From Hansfordia pulvinata (Eukaryota > Ascomycota > Sordariomycetes > Xylariales): DNA of 64,000 nt. Positions 23,764 through 36,028 of the stretch are shown here, piece by piece. Location: positions 62,001 to 126,000 of the forward strand of contig BJKQ01000020.1 of assembly GCA_006538405.1 (NCBI GenBank), given 5' to 3'. The notes under the pieces were generated by a model. The model was not told where the DNA came from. It saw only the letters and a program-made list of their open reading frames with translations, and made no database searches. The position numbers and the translations under genes were made by a program. Position 1 is the stretch's first letter. The number at the start of each line of letters is the position of its first letter.

Positions 23764-24874
23764 CTAGGCCTGGCGCCGCAGGAAGCCATGCACGTTGTCG
23801 CGCTGCTCCAGGGCCGAAGCCTCCGAGCCCGTCAGCAGACTGGTGGCGTTGGCCATTCTCGCGGTGGCCTCGGTGATGTTGGTCAAGCTGACGGGCAGGG
23901 CTCGCTTGCGCCACCCCAGCTCGGTCGGGAGCCGCTCGTTCTCTGGCGTGTTCACGCTGGTCAGCTCGCCGGGACACTACATAGTACGCAGACTGGACAT
24001 GGACAGCTGCGGCAGTTTGAAGGGGGGCGGGGGAGAGGGAGGTAAAACCGCACCGAAGAAGTAGGTGATGAGGTTCCGGGGCACGGTCTTGAACTCGGCG
24101 TCGCCAAAGACGATGATGGGCGCCGACACCTCGCCGAGGCTGAACTGCTCCGTGGACTGGGTGAACTTGTACTCGGGGTTGGACGCCCGCGACTTGACCT
24201 GGGCGGCGATCTTGCTGTTGGCCAGCTGCTTAGCGTCGACGACCGGCTCGGTCCAGTAGGCGGTCGTCGCCGAGAAGGCCGTCTCGTTGAAGACGTGGTT
24301 GTTGCCGAAGAAGGCGTCGGAGCGGCTGTGGGGGGTGGGCGCGCACATGAGGCTTCAGTCTTTCCGATTCTGTGGCAAACATCCGTGCATAGGTCCCGGT
24401 GGAAGCTGTTCAACATACCTGAGACTGGCATCGTGCTCCAGAACGTTGTGGCGGTTCAGATGTCCCCTGGAAGCCGCTATCAGTGGGCGTATGTCCGGCA
24501 GCAGCTGTGGCTGGCCCCTTACAGAGTGAAGAAGGTGGCGTTGGGCTCCGGGTTGGCCACAATAGCCATCTTGAACATGACCTCGCCCAGGTCCTCTTCA
24601 AAGTTCAGTGCCGAGTTCAGCGCGCCGATGACGGTGGGCTTGGTCAGGTTCTTGCCATCGCGGGGCAGAAACCCGTGGTTGGCCAGGGTGTTCATCATGG
24701 GGCAGGGCCCGCGGACTGCCCGTCAACATGGTCAGTACGGGGTAGCGTGGCTGGGACGAGTTGGGGTTTGAGGGCAAGCATACGGTCGTCCGGGCCGGCC
24801 GCCATCCAAGGGTGAGGATTGTTGGCCGCGTGGGCGCCCATGGCGAGGGCCGACGAGAGGAGGACGAGCTTCAT
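23764..24874 (-). CDS. Short unspecific peroxygenase / chloroperoxidase-like haem-thiolate protein (secreted)
   Basis: Five exons: 24874-24784, 24715-24523, 24466-24419, 24325-24054 and 23942-23764, giving 260 residues. Introns are 56-111 bp with GTATGC, GTAAGG, GTATGT and GTGCGG donors. Residues 1-17 are a signal peptide. The haem-thiolate motif P-C-P is at 34-36 (ligand C35) after the family's HPW segment, followed by MNTLANHGFLPRDGK. The second motif E-H-D (105-107) and SLSR follow, and the C-terminal part has YFFENERLPTELGW. These are signatures of the Peroxidase_2 family. Its members use hydrogen peroxide to oxygenate or halogenate small molecules outside the cell. EHD and a length of about 260 point to the short group, where His and Glu act as the acid-base pair. 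The last acceptor (CGCCAG at 23943-23948) was chosen because it alone gives the conserved ENERLP junction. Confidence 0.9.
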
Positions 24875-27191
24875 GGTGGAAGAGGAGGCTGTCAAGGCGT
24901 CACTTTTGTTTTTGGTTCTCTCTCTAGAGTAAAGAGCCAGCACTGTCTGATGTCTGATGTGATGTCCTGTGTCTCGAGAGTATTTCCATATTCCACCACG
25001 CAGCGTCCGATGTCTATTTTATATCCAGACCTATCACGCCCAGCCTTTTACTACGCGTCAAGCCGCGTACGTGCCATCCAGGGCTTATTATCGCATTTCG
25101 TCTGATTGGCGAGGGACTGCCGCTACGCAGGCAGCCCGAAGTGTGGTACACCCCGGCGGAGCGGATGACGGACGACGGTTGATCTGCCGGGCGCCACCGC
25201 GGGGGCGTGCCATGAGGGATGCGACAAGAATCAAGAAAAACACATACGAACGCGAATAACAGGGGACGAATCCGAAAAATAAGGCCGCGATGCGAGACTA
25301 GCCGGGGAAACACCAACCGACGGGGGACAGGCGGGCCGCGATGGGGCCACGAGGGGGATAATAAATGAATGATCAAGGCAGAGTGCGGATAGGTGCGTGA
25401 AACTGGCGACTTACGCGGTTCACAAGGTTGTACGGTGGATACCTCGCTGTCGGAACGAAACGCACGCGAGACGCCCAAGACGATACGAGGGCATCGCCAG
25501 AAGGGGTTTCCCGTACGAACGACTCGCGATGCTGTACGAGATGAGGCACAGACAATCTTCGTACGTCGGGTGGAAGAACGAGTCTACTCGTACAGCGAGG
25601 CCTTCACGAGCCCGTGCGTGCATGCGTGCCATGCCGCGCCTCGTCGATATCCCTGCGATCACTCTGATATCATCGGCTGCCATGTCGTCGGCCCGAGCAG
25701 GCAGAAGCGCCGCCAGATGAAGGGCCCGTCTGCCTCGACAGGTACGAGTGGCATGGCAGGCATTCTCCCGACCTGCAGCCCTTGCTTCCCCCCTCTCTTG
25801 GCTTTGTCATGGATTGCCGGTGCCCGCCGCCGCTGTATGGCCGTCTCCATCCCATTCCACCGTCTCACGGGCCCCCTTTGTCTCCAGCTTGAGCGAGGCG
25901 CAGTTCGCTGACCGGCGGGGCCATCCTGGGCATCATCCCAGTCTCCTCGCTGGTCATTTTACTTGGCAGACTACCTACCTCAGGTATGAGGGCATACTCG
26001 TATCCTCTAAGCAGGTCAAGTAGCCAAGACGAAGTCTGCTCTGCTTTTATTTATCTATTTTTGAAAAAGAAACAGAAAAGACGGAAGAAGGCGAGGCACC
26101 GCAGCTGTGTTGGTTTTGCGGTTGAGCGACTGAACCGGCGTCGCCAAAGCCTCAGTCACGAGTTAGTACTGTCCAAGTCACTATGAAGAGGAAATCCGTA
26201 TCTATTAACGATGAACAATGGAAGCGCAGTCTGCACGCGCCATGAAGCTGTGATGCGGTCACTAGCCAGATTTCCTGGTCGGTGTCTTCTTCAAGAGCAC
26301 CGATGCGATCAGTAGGACCCGTATAGACAGAATATGGCAGCACATCGAGCGAGGTATAGCATCGTGACAACTTGAGGCCGAAATCTAGCTACCCACATTC
26401 CCTATCAGCGCCCGACGTCACGACTCTGGTAGGAGACGACATCCCAGTGGCCAGTCTGCGGCCTGTGGGCAGGCAACAACCATTCATGCATGCCAGATAC
26501 TGGAAAGTTTCCTTCTCAGACAGTCAAGTGTTGGCTCCCCTTCTGCTACCAAGATGGGACAAATAAGTCCAAAGTCTGCAGCTAATCAACCTCGAAAGCC
26601 GACCTGGGAGAACTGAAGCCTGCAGGGTCGGTCCAGATCACGGGTCTTCTCCAGGCCGACTCGGGCGCAGCATCCCTCGGCCGTGCAGCGCAGCACTGCC
26701 GGCCAACCGCCTGCACTGCGACCCTATCCAGAAGCATTTCCATCTCTGGAAACCTCAGGTCCACGCGCGCGGCGCCGGCTGAGCGCCCAAGTCTTACTAA
26801 TCCGATAGGCTTTCTCATCGTCGACTTGTTAGTGCTCACGCGAACCTGGAGCTGACTGGCTAGACCGGGCTGGCCTGATTCTCGTGTTCTGAAGAGCGAG
26901 GCAACTAGTAGTAATTAGGCCTCGAATGGCCCAAGACTGGTCGTCGGACTGTGTGCTGGACTTCCAGTGTGCCCGTGTTATGGGCCCGTCAAACGAAAAC
27001 GCATGGCTGATCCCTGGCGGCATTGTGTAGTGTAGGACCTCAGCTCACGCCTCCATTCTCACTTCATGCCGGCGCTCTGCCGCTCGCTCCGAGAGACTGG
27101 TATATATAAACCGGGTTGCCCCGCGGTCGATGTGCACAGTTGACAGCCACGCGATATCTTCCGTCAAGTCTCTCACGCAATCCTCACAAGA
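24875..27191. other. Gene-poor divergent region
   Basis: About 2.3 kb with no accepted gene. It holds the peroxygenase promoter on the left, several motif-family copies (25584-25596, 25737-25746, 25993-26001) and the promoter of the next + gene on the right. Confidence 0.5.
27101..27110 (+). promoter_or_regulatory. TATA box upstream of the conserved unknown gene
   Basis: TATATATAAA, 82-91 bp before the ATG at 27192. A strong TATA element at a normal distance. Confidence 0.55.
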
Positions 27192-28121
27192 ATGGGTACG
27201 TACGACCTACTGTCCCTCGCCGGCTCCCAACCCCGTCGCACACCTACTCGTACCTTACCCACCCGACGCCACTTTTATATAGGCCCAACGATGAACAGCA
27301 GCGTGCTCGCATACGAGGAGGGCGAGATCCCGGCCCAGGCCGCCCTGACGGCGCAAATCACGTGCCCCCCGGGCACACCGCTCCAGGGCTTCATCGACGC
27401 GCAGTACCTGGACAGCCAGTCCATGGACAAGCGCCCGGGCATGCACCTCAAATACCTCCCGTACCTCTACGACGGGGCGACGGGGAAGCTGCTCACGGGG
27501 GGCTCCTACTTGTTCGAGACGTGGGAGGACGCGCGGGACTATGCGCGCTGGACCACGGACGACTTCCGGGTCGGCGAGCCTCAGACCCGGTTCTGGGACC
27601 AGCCCATGTTCCAGTCGTCGGCCGTCCAGACCTGGCGGGTCGTCGGCGCCTGCAACTTCAAGCCTGTGGAGACGCACGCGGCTGGCCGCTTCCAGTACTG
27701 GACCTACCCGCCGGGGGCGGATGCCGCGGCGGTCCTCCCGTCGGCGTACGCCTCTCTGCGAGATGCGGCGAGATCCCAGGGCTTGGCGTCTGTCTGGCTG
27801 CTCCACAACGCCGAGGATCGAACCGTGGGCATCCAGCTTGCGACCGCCAGGGCTGACGGTGAAGGCGACGGCGACGGAGAGTCCGCTGCCAGCCGCAGGC
27901 TACTGGCCGTCTCGGAGCAGCCCTCCCTGACCCAGTGGCTGCCCGCGTCGCTGGGACTTCGGCCGGTTCTGGATCGCAGCAGTCTGTTCCTGACTCTGTG
28001 GCTGCCCAAGTCCAGGGCCGCGGGCGGCGCCGAGCTGTGCGTTCCCAACTACCCGGTGGTTCCCGCCATCACACACGACCATCTTGGATGTTATCCGGGC
28101 ACGAAGCCCACCGAGCAATAA
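27192..28121 (+). CDS. Conserved fungal protein of unknown function, possible tandem dimeric alpha/beta-barrel fold
   Basis: The ATG at 27192 is followed after one more base by a GTACGT donor. An 87-bp intron to a TATATAG acceptor at 27277-27282 then gives M-G-P-T-M-N-S-S. Exon 2 is 27283-28121, for 280 residues. Translation could instead begin at the ATG at 27291. The protein has no signal peptide or membrane segment. A GGSYLFETWEDARDYARW segment resembles the core of YdhR-type dimeric alpha/beta-barrel monooxygenase-like proteins. A second half (WTYPPGAD, LRDAARSQGLASVWLLHN) may repeat the fold. An acidic GDGEGDGDGE linker joins a C-terminal WLPKS segment. I believe this family occurs in other ascomycetes, but I know of no function. 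The fold suggestion is an inference from local pattern only. Confidence 0.75.
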   Translation: MGTYDLLSLAGSQPRRTPTRTLPTRRHFYIGPTMNSSVLAYEEGEIPAQAALTAQITCPPGTPLQGFIDAQYLDSQSMDKRPGMHLKYLPYLYDGATGKLLTGGSYLFETWEDARDYARWTTDDFRVGEPQTRFWDQPMFQSSAVQTWRVVGACNFKPVETHAAGRFQYWTYPPGADAAAVLPSAYASLRDAARSQGLASVWLLHNAEDRTVGIQLATARADGEGDGDGESAASRRLLAVSEQPSLTQWLPASLGLRPVLDRSSLFLTLWLPKSRAAGGAELCVPNYPVVPAITHDHLGCYPGTKPTEQ

Positions 28122-29305
28122 CGGCTCAGCACGACAGTCCCAGTCTACCTACTTAGGTATTCTTCAACATCACAATATCCACCCACCTACTACCTACCCA
28201 AGCCTTTCCGTAAACACATGCAGTGTGATAAGTGTTCACGCTTTTCCATTTTCGTGGATCCCAAACGGGAATACAGACGCCCCCATGCAAGTGGCAAACG
28301 CCCTGTAGTCAAGAGGCGGGCGATCAGCTCGAGTTTCAACAAGGCTAAGTGAGTCCCGTGCCCCGAAACGCGAGCTTCTCGGCGCCCGATGACCACCGCC
28401 TCATGTAACCACCTAACCTACTTACCCTTGGCCTGCAATGTTCTTCTTACAGTCCCGCACCCGGCAGGATGGAGGTAATCGATGAGGTTGCCGTTTGGGG
28501 AAATGCTGTCCTTGATTGACGGTGCGGATCCATAGACGATGGACGCCACAATGAAGGTTACGGATTAGGCAAGTTGAGAACGGCTGATTAGGCAAGTTGA
28601 GTCGGGAATGGCTAAATTACTACTACAGAGAATCGTGTCGATGTGTAACGGAAGGCTCCCTTAAGTGTAGGCTGCCTGGTATCTGGGCTAAAGTACCTCA
28701 CCTGGTACAGATCCGCTGTCAATAGGAAAGGTAAGTACCTTAAGTAACGAATGTGCTACGGCATCGGCAACCCCGAGCACTTATGTAGGGGATGTTCATT
28801 GCAGCATCAGGCAAGCTGCTGGCGGAACCGCATGGGCTCGCTCTCTGCTGTACATCATACATGGTCGTCCCTGGCCGTAGTGGTGGGTCTACTTCGCATT
28901 CATGGCGATTTTGCCGAGGCCATCGCCCTCGTCCCGACCGGCATTCATTCAGGATGCAGCGGCTGACAGCCACCAGGGCGGCCCATATCGCGTCGCCACG
29001 ACGGGTCAGCCCTTGCCGTCGGATCCCATCGCGACTTGAATCTTCATAGCCAACAGCGACGAGCATGTACATGCCCGCACAGAGTCGCCGACTGAGCCAC
29101 GTAGGATGGTTCCAATTTTGTCAGCTCGCTGATGTAGAGGGTCCTGCCGTTGTTGGATGTGTGAATTATTTGGGGCTGGCTCCATGGAAACAGTCTACCA
29201 GTCTGGGCATAAGAAGCCCGGACGCCCCGGGTCTCATAAGATATAACACGGGTCATATCCTCCAGGCCTCCACGCGATAGCCCGCAAGAGATAAAACCCA
29301 ACAAA
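28122..29305. other. Intergenic region before the lipase gene
   Basis: No supported gene. A short direct repeat (GGCTGATTAGGCAAGTTGAG and a near copy) lies at about 28565-28605; otherwise unremarkable. Confidence 0.5.
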
Positions 29306-30713
29306 ATGCTGCTCAGGAACGGCGTCCAATACCTTCTTCTTGCGTCGCTGACGAACGCTGGCTTGCTGCCAGGAAAGAACGGAAAACAAGGCCAGCAGGT
29401 TGAGATCAAATTCGACAGGAGCAAGGTGTTTGACAAGACCATCAAAGAATTCTTCGACGAGAGGGGCAGGTTCACAGACATCTCGGATGCCTCGAGCGAC
29501 ATCCAGGAAGACACACACGCAGTCGATTATAAAAGTGAGCTAAGCCTGCAACACTTTACCAAGCATCCCGACGCTCTGGTGGACAGCGATACTGACACTG
29601 AACAGTCCCGAAACTGGACTCGGGGCTGCTCGAGTGGGCGTACTTCATGTTCCAGTTCACTTACCCGGCCGCGATGACAGTCACGCAGAAGGAGGGGCAG
29701 AAGCCGATCTGCGGCAAATTCAAATGCGGCTATCTTCTGGATCTGAAGGATGTCATTGTGCAAAAAAGACTGTTTCCCACACGGCCTACCTCCCGGTTAC
29801 CCCAGTGGGACTTCTACAACCAGCACGGGCTGATCATCACCGACAAGGATCGCAAAATGATTTTCGTCGTCATGAAGGGCGCGTACGAAGTGCTCCAGAA
29901 AGTGAAGATGTAGGTTAACCGCCATCAACGACCCCTGGGTTATCGCCCGATCACGGTGCCAGGCTGCCAGGCTCCAGCCAGCTGCTAACGGGACGCCACA
30001 GAATCAAGACAACGCCCTTTCAGCCGGCCGAGGAGGACTTTGGTGTCCGAGGCGGAGCGGTGCAAGCTCGGGCTCTCAGCGCGCTCAACGAGGTGTACGA
30101 AGACGCAAGAGAGAGCCTGCTATCCGTATGGAAGCAGCACAAAGACTACACCGTTGTGTTTGGAGGCCACTCGTTCGGCGCGTCAGTCGCCACCTTGCTG
30201 GCCATGAAGCTGCTCCACGACCCAAAGTTCACCGTGGACGACCACGACTTCAACCTCAAAGACGAGGGGGTAATGAAGATATACTCGTCAGGCGCCACCC
30301 GGCACGCCAACACAAAATTCAACGAGGCAGTCATGGGGAAGTTTCCAGATCTTGTCCGATTCACAAGAGGAAATGACCCCATCACCAATCTCCCTGTCCT
30401 ATCCAAGGGCTTTACTCACACGCCGGTGGAGGTATGGACCCAGCACGCCACGTCCGAAGACGGGCTGAATGGCGACATCACCATACCTACGAGCCTGTGC
30501 ACCGGGTACACAAACAACATCTGCAATGGCAAGTACTGGCCCGTCACCGCAGGCCATTCTATCGTGTTGAACTACAGGGTTGTTCAGGAGCACATGGACT
30601 ACTTTGGGCACACTTACGACACGCCGGGGCTCTGGGACAAGTTTGTACAGCAGATCTCTCCGACGAAGAAAGCAGACAAGGATGGGAACATTGTAGTACC
30701 CGACCTTTCTTAG
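29306..30713 (+). CDS. Secreted class 3 lipase (alpha/beta hydrolase)
   Basis: Three exons, 29306-29534, 29606-29909 and 30002-30713, give 414 residues (donors GTGAGC and GTAGGT; acceptors ACAG). A short N-terminal hydrophobic signal (QYLLLASLTNAG) suggests secretion. The nucleophile elbow is G-H-S-F-G (233-237, S235), preceded by a VVFGG strand as in Lipase_3. Probable acid and base are D303 (RGNDPITNLP) and H363 (AGHS). Four cysteines (two in ICGKFKC, two near CTGYTNNIC) could form disulfides. The family hydrolyses acylglycerols, sometimes feruloyl esters. An in-frame reading of intron 1 yields a low-complexity tail, so the splice is well supported. There is no neighbouring lipid-metabolism gene. 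The triad assignment for Asp and His is by spacing and context; Ser is certain. Confidence 0.9.
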
Positions 30714-33015
30714 CCTCGAACCATTTTAGACAGATACCCATAAATTAGCATCCCGAATCACCGCACGTCTGCTGTTCCCCTGAGGGCCGTTGCACCTCGC
30801 TCCACAAGGCGAACTTCCTGCCTGTTATGCCCACGCGCGATATTTCTGGAAGACTTCGGGTCCCCCGTGAACACATCCACCGCGGCCGACCATGGGTGTC
30901 CACCAGCAGAGAGGATGTTGAGAGTCAGACTGTCCATCGCTTGGAGGACGGAGGCGAATAGCAGCGCTCTTGGAACACAGGAGCAAAGGCACAAGCATTG
31001 CGAACAACAGCTTCTCCACGAGCACTGTCAGGTGCTAATCCAGCGACGCCACACCAATCCTACGCCGGCCAGGGCTGACTATCATCGCTCCCGCTGCCGC
31101 CCAGCAGCACCTTGCAATTGCCACCGTTGCCACACCCTTGTCGGTAGCCACGACCGGTGACTTTGGGCGAAGGCGCTCCGTACCTTTCTTACCCGCGGTC
31201 CGAAGCGGGAGTCGAGCTATAGCCCGCAAGGCGAATCCTCGTGAGGCTATGGGAACGTGCGCCCAAAAGTTCATGAGGAGTCAGCATACCGCAAAGAGGA
31301 CCGGTTTGTCCTCTTGCCCGCCCTCGGCGCAGCCGTACACTGCCAATTGGCGACAAGCGCTCAACTTCTGCCTTGAGGTCCGCGGCTCTCTCTTCTTGTT
31401 TGCTCATTTTTAATGCGTAGGTAGGTAGTCTATGAATTGCAGCCGGCGATCTTCAGAGGATGAGTATCAGCGTCCACGGTAGGCTCAGCTCGTTCCCTGG
31501 GTCGAAAGCACAGACTGTTGTTGTATACCCCGAGCTTCAGCTTCCAGGTCCTGCCGTGTCTCATCCCTGTCTCTTGAATCCCAGCTGACATCCCGGGCCA
31601 TCCTCGAGTCTGACGGCGGACTGCAAAGTGATCGCTGTCAAACGCCGTGGGTAAACGTGCCGGTCGCCGCGTGTTGCCCACCGGAGACGCTCCTGTCCGC
31701 CACCTAGCTCAGACACCACCCTGCGAGCGAAAACAAGGCAATCCATCGATTCCGCATCGTTCCCCAGGTTGGGATCCACGCAGAGTTCAAGGACTCAAGG
31801 CCTGCAAGCTTACGTGCACGCAGCTGCGCGCCCGCGAGCGTGAGGCGGTGGACCTCGAGATATTCGGTCAAGTGCGGCAAGAGGAGGCGAGAGTCCTCCA
31901 GGCTCCCACCCCAGAGTTGAGAAGGCTATGTCGCTGGAAGGGCGCAGGCATTGCGGCTTCTCGCGACACGCTTACGAAATCGCCACCCAGATGTATGCTT
32001 CCCGGTAAGATTGGGATTGGACCCAGATGTCTTTCAAGGTGCCGACGGAATTCGGCTAACCCGATTGGTTTCGGATAGTATGGGATCATTGAGAGCGAGG
32101 TCCTGATTCGAGTCTGGAGATCCTGAACGGTGAACAGGGAGGGGCAGGCGATCCGGCTCACCGAACCTGAGGCGGCGAGGTCGATAGGGAATGACTACGC
32201 ACATGTAGACGGCTTGACGACAAAGCGAGGACCAAGCCGAGGCTGGCCTTCGCACGGCACTGTTGCGCCTTCACTCGGATCCAGTGTTTGAAGAGCGAGT
32301 TTCCGTCCCCGTGGCCGTGCCGCCTCTGTTTTCGAAGATCACAGACTTTCGTCGGCCTGTCGGAGATGGCACGTGGCGCGCGCGTTGTTCAACAGCGAGG
32401 GAGCTCCGATTACGATACGACCTGGGTGAATAGTATGGCAAGACTGTTCCGTCTATCTGGTTCGCACCCTTGCTCCTTGTCCGCCCTGTTTCCTCGGCGT
32501 CGTGGCATTTGTTCTATTGAATTTGCTTCGGAAGCCCTGTGCGAGGACCACAAACGACTCAGTCGTGGTTCGGCTACCATCGACGTCTTGGTTCGTAGCG
32601 TGTTCGTCACCGGTCTCGCGCATCGATATTGAGGCGCTCTGCCCTTTCTGGAACACAGAGCGCTCTCTTCAGTGGCGGAGGTAATTTTTTGAAAATCCCT
32701 TTGGCCCAGTAGAGCTCTTCTGCATGGACATAAAGGGTAGCACGAAGGCCGACTATTTTCCCAACGCGCGATGTGAAGCACATTCTTTCTTCCCGCGAAA
32801 AAGTGAACTATGTATTGAAAAGAGTCGTGTAGATATTCACGTATGCGGTTGGCGCCTTTCTATGTTGGCGACAGAGGACCCGTCTATCCAAAACGCCGGC
32901 CCCATGAAAATGCAAGACAACATGAAGTCTCTGACCTTCCCTGCTGATGCGAGTGTGGAAGAAGTGCCTCCCCATGATGTATAACTCAAGGTCGACGAGA
33001 ATGCGAGAACCCAAT
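30714..33015. other. Gene-poor stretch
   Basis: About 2.3 kb. Several open frames of 80-140 residues lie on both strands, such as 31647-32078 (+). None has a domain, a signal peptide, or an advantage over its antisense frames. I see no gene I can support. Confidence 0.5.
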
Positions 33016-34895
33016 TCAGGTTTCGCCACCTCCATTTTCTCCGACGGCCTTTGCTTTGACCACACTGTCCAGCTCGGCTGGGAGCGGCATGCTCCCAAAA
33101 TCTAGCCCGCGAAATCCATCTTCAACAGACCAGGCTCGGCCATCTTCAAGCGGGTGAAGGAAAGCGCAGGCGCGCCCGGCCACCAGAAGCCCTGGGGGTC
33201 GGCTGCCCTCACAATCGATGGCCTCGGCGACGCGGCCCAAAGTGGTGCGGATGACCCGCTGGTCGGGGCAGCTTGCGCGCTCAATCACAGCGCAGGGTGT
33301 GGTCAGAGGCCAGAGAATGCGAGCCTTCTTATCCGCCAGCCCCTGGGTATTGCCATTACATTTCTCGTCCACGCTGCCATTCGTCTCGCAGGCGGCTTCG
33401 GCCTCGACGTGTGTGGTCAGCTCGGTCACCAGACCCTCGATGCGATGCAGAGCCATCAGGAAGACGACCGTGCGGCTAGCAATGAACTCGGGCGGGCTTG
33501 GAGGCTTGCCCTTCTTGCCCGTTCCTGTACACACGAGGACTTGGTCCGCGACATCGCGCTGGGTGGGGGGATTCCGGCGAACAGAGGAGCCGAGAGAGCC
33601 GACGTGACTCCGGGAAGGACTGTGACGCGGTCGCCGAGCCCCAGACCGTTAAAGTATTCAACCTCTTCGCCGCCACGACCGTAGACGTAAGGGTCGCCCT
33701 GCTTGAGACGCAAGACTATCTTGCCTTCGCGCACGCCGGCGGCCGCCAGCTCGTGTAGCTCCTCCTGCGCCGCGTCGGCATTGCCGGGGAACTTGCGCGC
33801 AATGCGCACTGGTGTCCGCCGCGGAATCAGATCCAGCACGCCTGCTGGTACCAGCTTGTCGGCCAGAATAAGGTCTGCGCACTCGATAGCCTTGTGTGTC
33901 GCTCGCGTGAGGAGGTCTGGATGGCCTGGTCCAGAGCCTGCGAGGATTATGCAACCCTGCTTGGGTGGTGCGACAGCGAGGGTATCGTCAAAGGGATTTG
34001 CCGGCTCTGAGGTGGCTTGTGCTGACGGAGGGCCACCCGCAGAAAGCAGCGCTGGGGTTGTCGGTTGTTGCTGTGTGTATGCCTGAAGAATGGTCTCGAC
34101 GTCGTCGTCGGTGACAGCAGCGAGGCGCTTCAACGGCCAGTACTCGCAGATCTGGCTGAGCCAGCGCATGCGGCGAGTCTTGGTCGCGTCAAGGTCAGCG
34201 TCGGTGACGAGGCGGTTGAAAGAGGCGGACTGGTCGGTCGATTCATCGGCGGCATTCTCGTCCTCCTCGTTGCCGCACTGGTACAATTGGCGATCCTCGT
34301 CCTGAATGCGCCTTCGAGCATCGCCGAGGCGCAGGCAAGCGGCGCCCAGGTCGCTGGGCAGAGCGGCTGCGAGTTCCCTGCGAATGCGGGAGGCCAGCTT
34401 GCAGCCGCGACCATTGGTGGTGACACCGATCTGTAGAGGACCGTCAACGTGGGTGGACAGCAGCGTGAAAGAGCACAGATGCGGCGCGTCGACGACGTTG
34501 ACAGGAATGCGATTGCGCCTGCAAAGTGATGATATGTGTGCGCCTGGCCACGTCAGCGATCAGCTTCTCCCGCCGGGCTGGGCGTGCTCACTTATCGGGC
34601 TTCTGGAGCCGGAGGTAACGAAGACGGCATCGACAACGCGATCAACATCGTCGCGGCCGAGAGTGAAAAGGTCAGATTCGCCAAAGGGCCGAGGAATCCA
34701 CTTGATCTCGCCGGCGTCAATGCGCTGCCGGAGGGTATAGTGCAGGTCGGGCGAATCGGGGGCGAGCAGGACGGGGCAAGCCCCAACGGAGAGTGACTGG
34801 GCGCAGCGTGAGGCAGCTAATGGGTTGGATCCGACGACGAGGTGGACATGGGAGCGGGCGTCCGTGGCGGAGAGGAGCGAGGCAGAGGCCGCCAT
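33016..34895 (-). CDS. met1: Siroheme synthase / uroporphyrinogen III C-methyltransferase with an apparent 1-bp deletion
   Basis: Exon 1 is 34895-34592, then a 48-bp intron (GTGAGC to CCAG), then a long exon 34543-33016. The N-terminal part (VHLVVGSNPLAASRC; later NRIPVNVVDAPHLCSF) resembles the Met8/CysG precorrin-2 dehydrogenase-ferrochelatase domain. The C-terminal part is a uroporphyrinogen III methyltransferase: LAGSGPGHPDLLT loop, LRLKQGDPYVYGRGGEE and VLPGVTSALSAP. It uses S-adenosylmethionine to make precorrin-2 for siroheme, the cofactor of sulfite and nitrite reductase. The frame breaks at the C6 run (G run at 33565-33570 on the + strand). Sequence reads FAGIPP in one frame, and the conserved TQRDVADQVLV segment continues in another; one extra C restores it. 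The last 170 residues are otherwise intact. More likely a sequencing indel than decay. Confidence 0.88.
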
Positions 34896-36028
34896 GATGG
34901 TAAGAGCTCCACGCTCGCCTGGTCTTCTCACAAACTCTTCCCTTTCTTTCCTTATCTGTCTTTCGCCTCCCTCTTTCCTCTTGCGCATGCGGTCTTCCAA
35001 AGTTCGTGGTGGCCGAGGGATATCAGTCGTGGGCTGCCGGAAGTGAAGCGGAGGAAGGAGGGGCTCGATTCATGAGTCGGGTAGGGCTGGATCTGGTCGA
35101 GGCAGAGGCAGAAGATGCATTGATGTGGCAGTTTGAGATGGACTTGATGGAGTTTGTCGCGAGGGTCGGCGGCCGGGATCGGCGGCGGTACATATTAATA
35201 ATAGACGAGGGGCGCATCGCGACAAAATGATGGACAGGGCCAGATCTGGTAGAGGCCGGCGGGACATGGAGGACTGGAGGCGGGTGTCGGGGCGCGGCTT
35301 AGGCGCATTCAGGGCCTCCGGCGCGCGTGCCGGCCCATACGGCGCCACCCCGACCGCCGCTTCCCAAGCACGCAATCCCGCGCCTGCCTTTCGCTATCTG
35401 GAAAATTCCCCAGGCGCGCGGACCGGGAAGTCGCGCTGGGCCTACCAGAATTCCGCTCCAGGAAGGTGGGGGCGGGGCTCGGGGCCTGCCTGGGTGCCTC
35501 GACAGCGCTCCAATCGCGAGCCGTGCATTTGCCAACAGACGGTCGAAACCGTCGTCAATTATCGCCGGTCTAGTCTTCCTCGGAAATGCTGACCTCATCA
35601 ACGACGCAGCCAATCCGACACGTGCCCGCCGTGGTATATCCGCGGAAATAACAGAATGGCGCCTTCGCTTATCGAAATGGATCTGTCCCCAGTACTGCAG
35701 TCGGAACATCTGCTACTGAACCCCATGCCACACACCAGTGATCAGAGCAAGAGATATGAGTCGTGTGGTCAGAAGAGATTGGCTTGGGAAATATGCTATT
35801 CAAGACGTAGTTTTTTACAATTAGAGTGGTCTTTGTACTCGTACATGTCCTCGAAATAGGGGCGCTAGAAATACAGCTTTGCAAACCCACGACCCGGGTT
35901 CACACCCAGTAACCCAGTAGTGCGCCTGCGCCAATACACATACAATGCCCGCTGCCGATCTATTGTACATCCTGCCTTCTGTACGCCCAGTTGTCGTGAA
36001 CAATGCCTTCATGGAAGCGCTCACTTGC
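34896..36028. other. Intergenic region between siroheme synthase and Rsm22
   Basis: Promoter of siroheme synthase and 3' region of Rsm22, both genes on the - strand. A motif-family copy (GTACTCGTACATG) lies at about 35836-35848. No supported gene. Confidence 0.5.

Noticed and set aside
31647..32078. 143-residue open frame on the + strand
   Set aside because: Arg/Pro-rich, no recognisable feature; not distinguishable from chance in GC-rich DNA.
35895..35915. Possible tRNA T-loop-like sequence (GGGTTCACACCC)
   Set aside because: The conserved loop A is absent and no acceptor stem, D arm or anticodon arm could be built around it.
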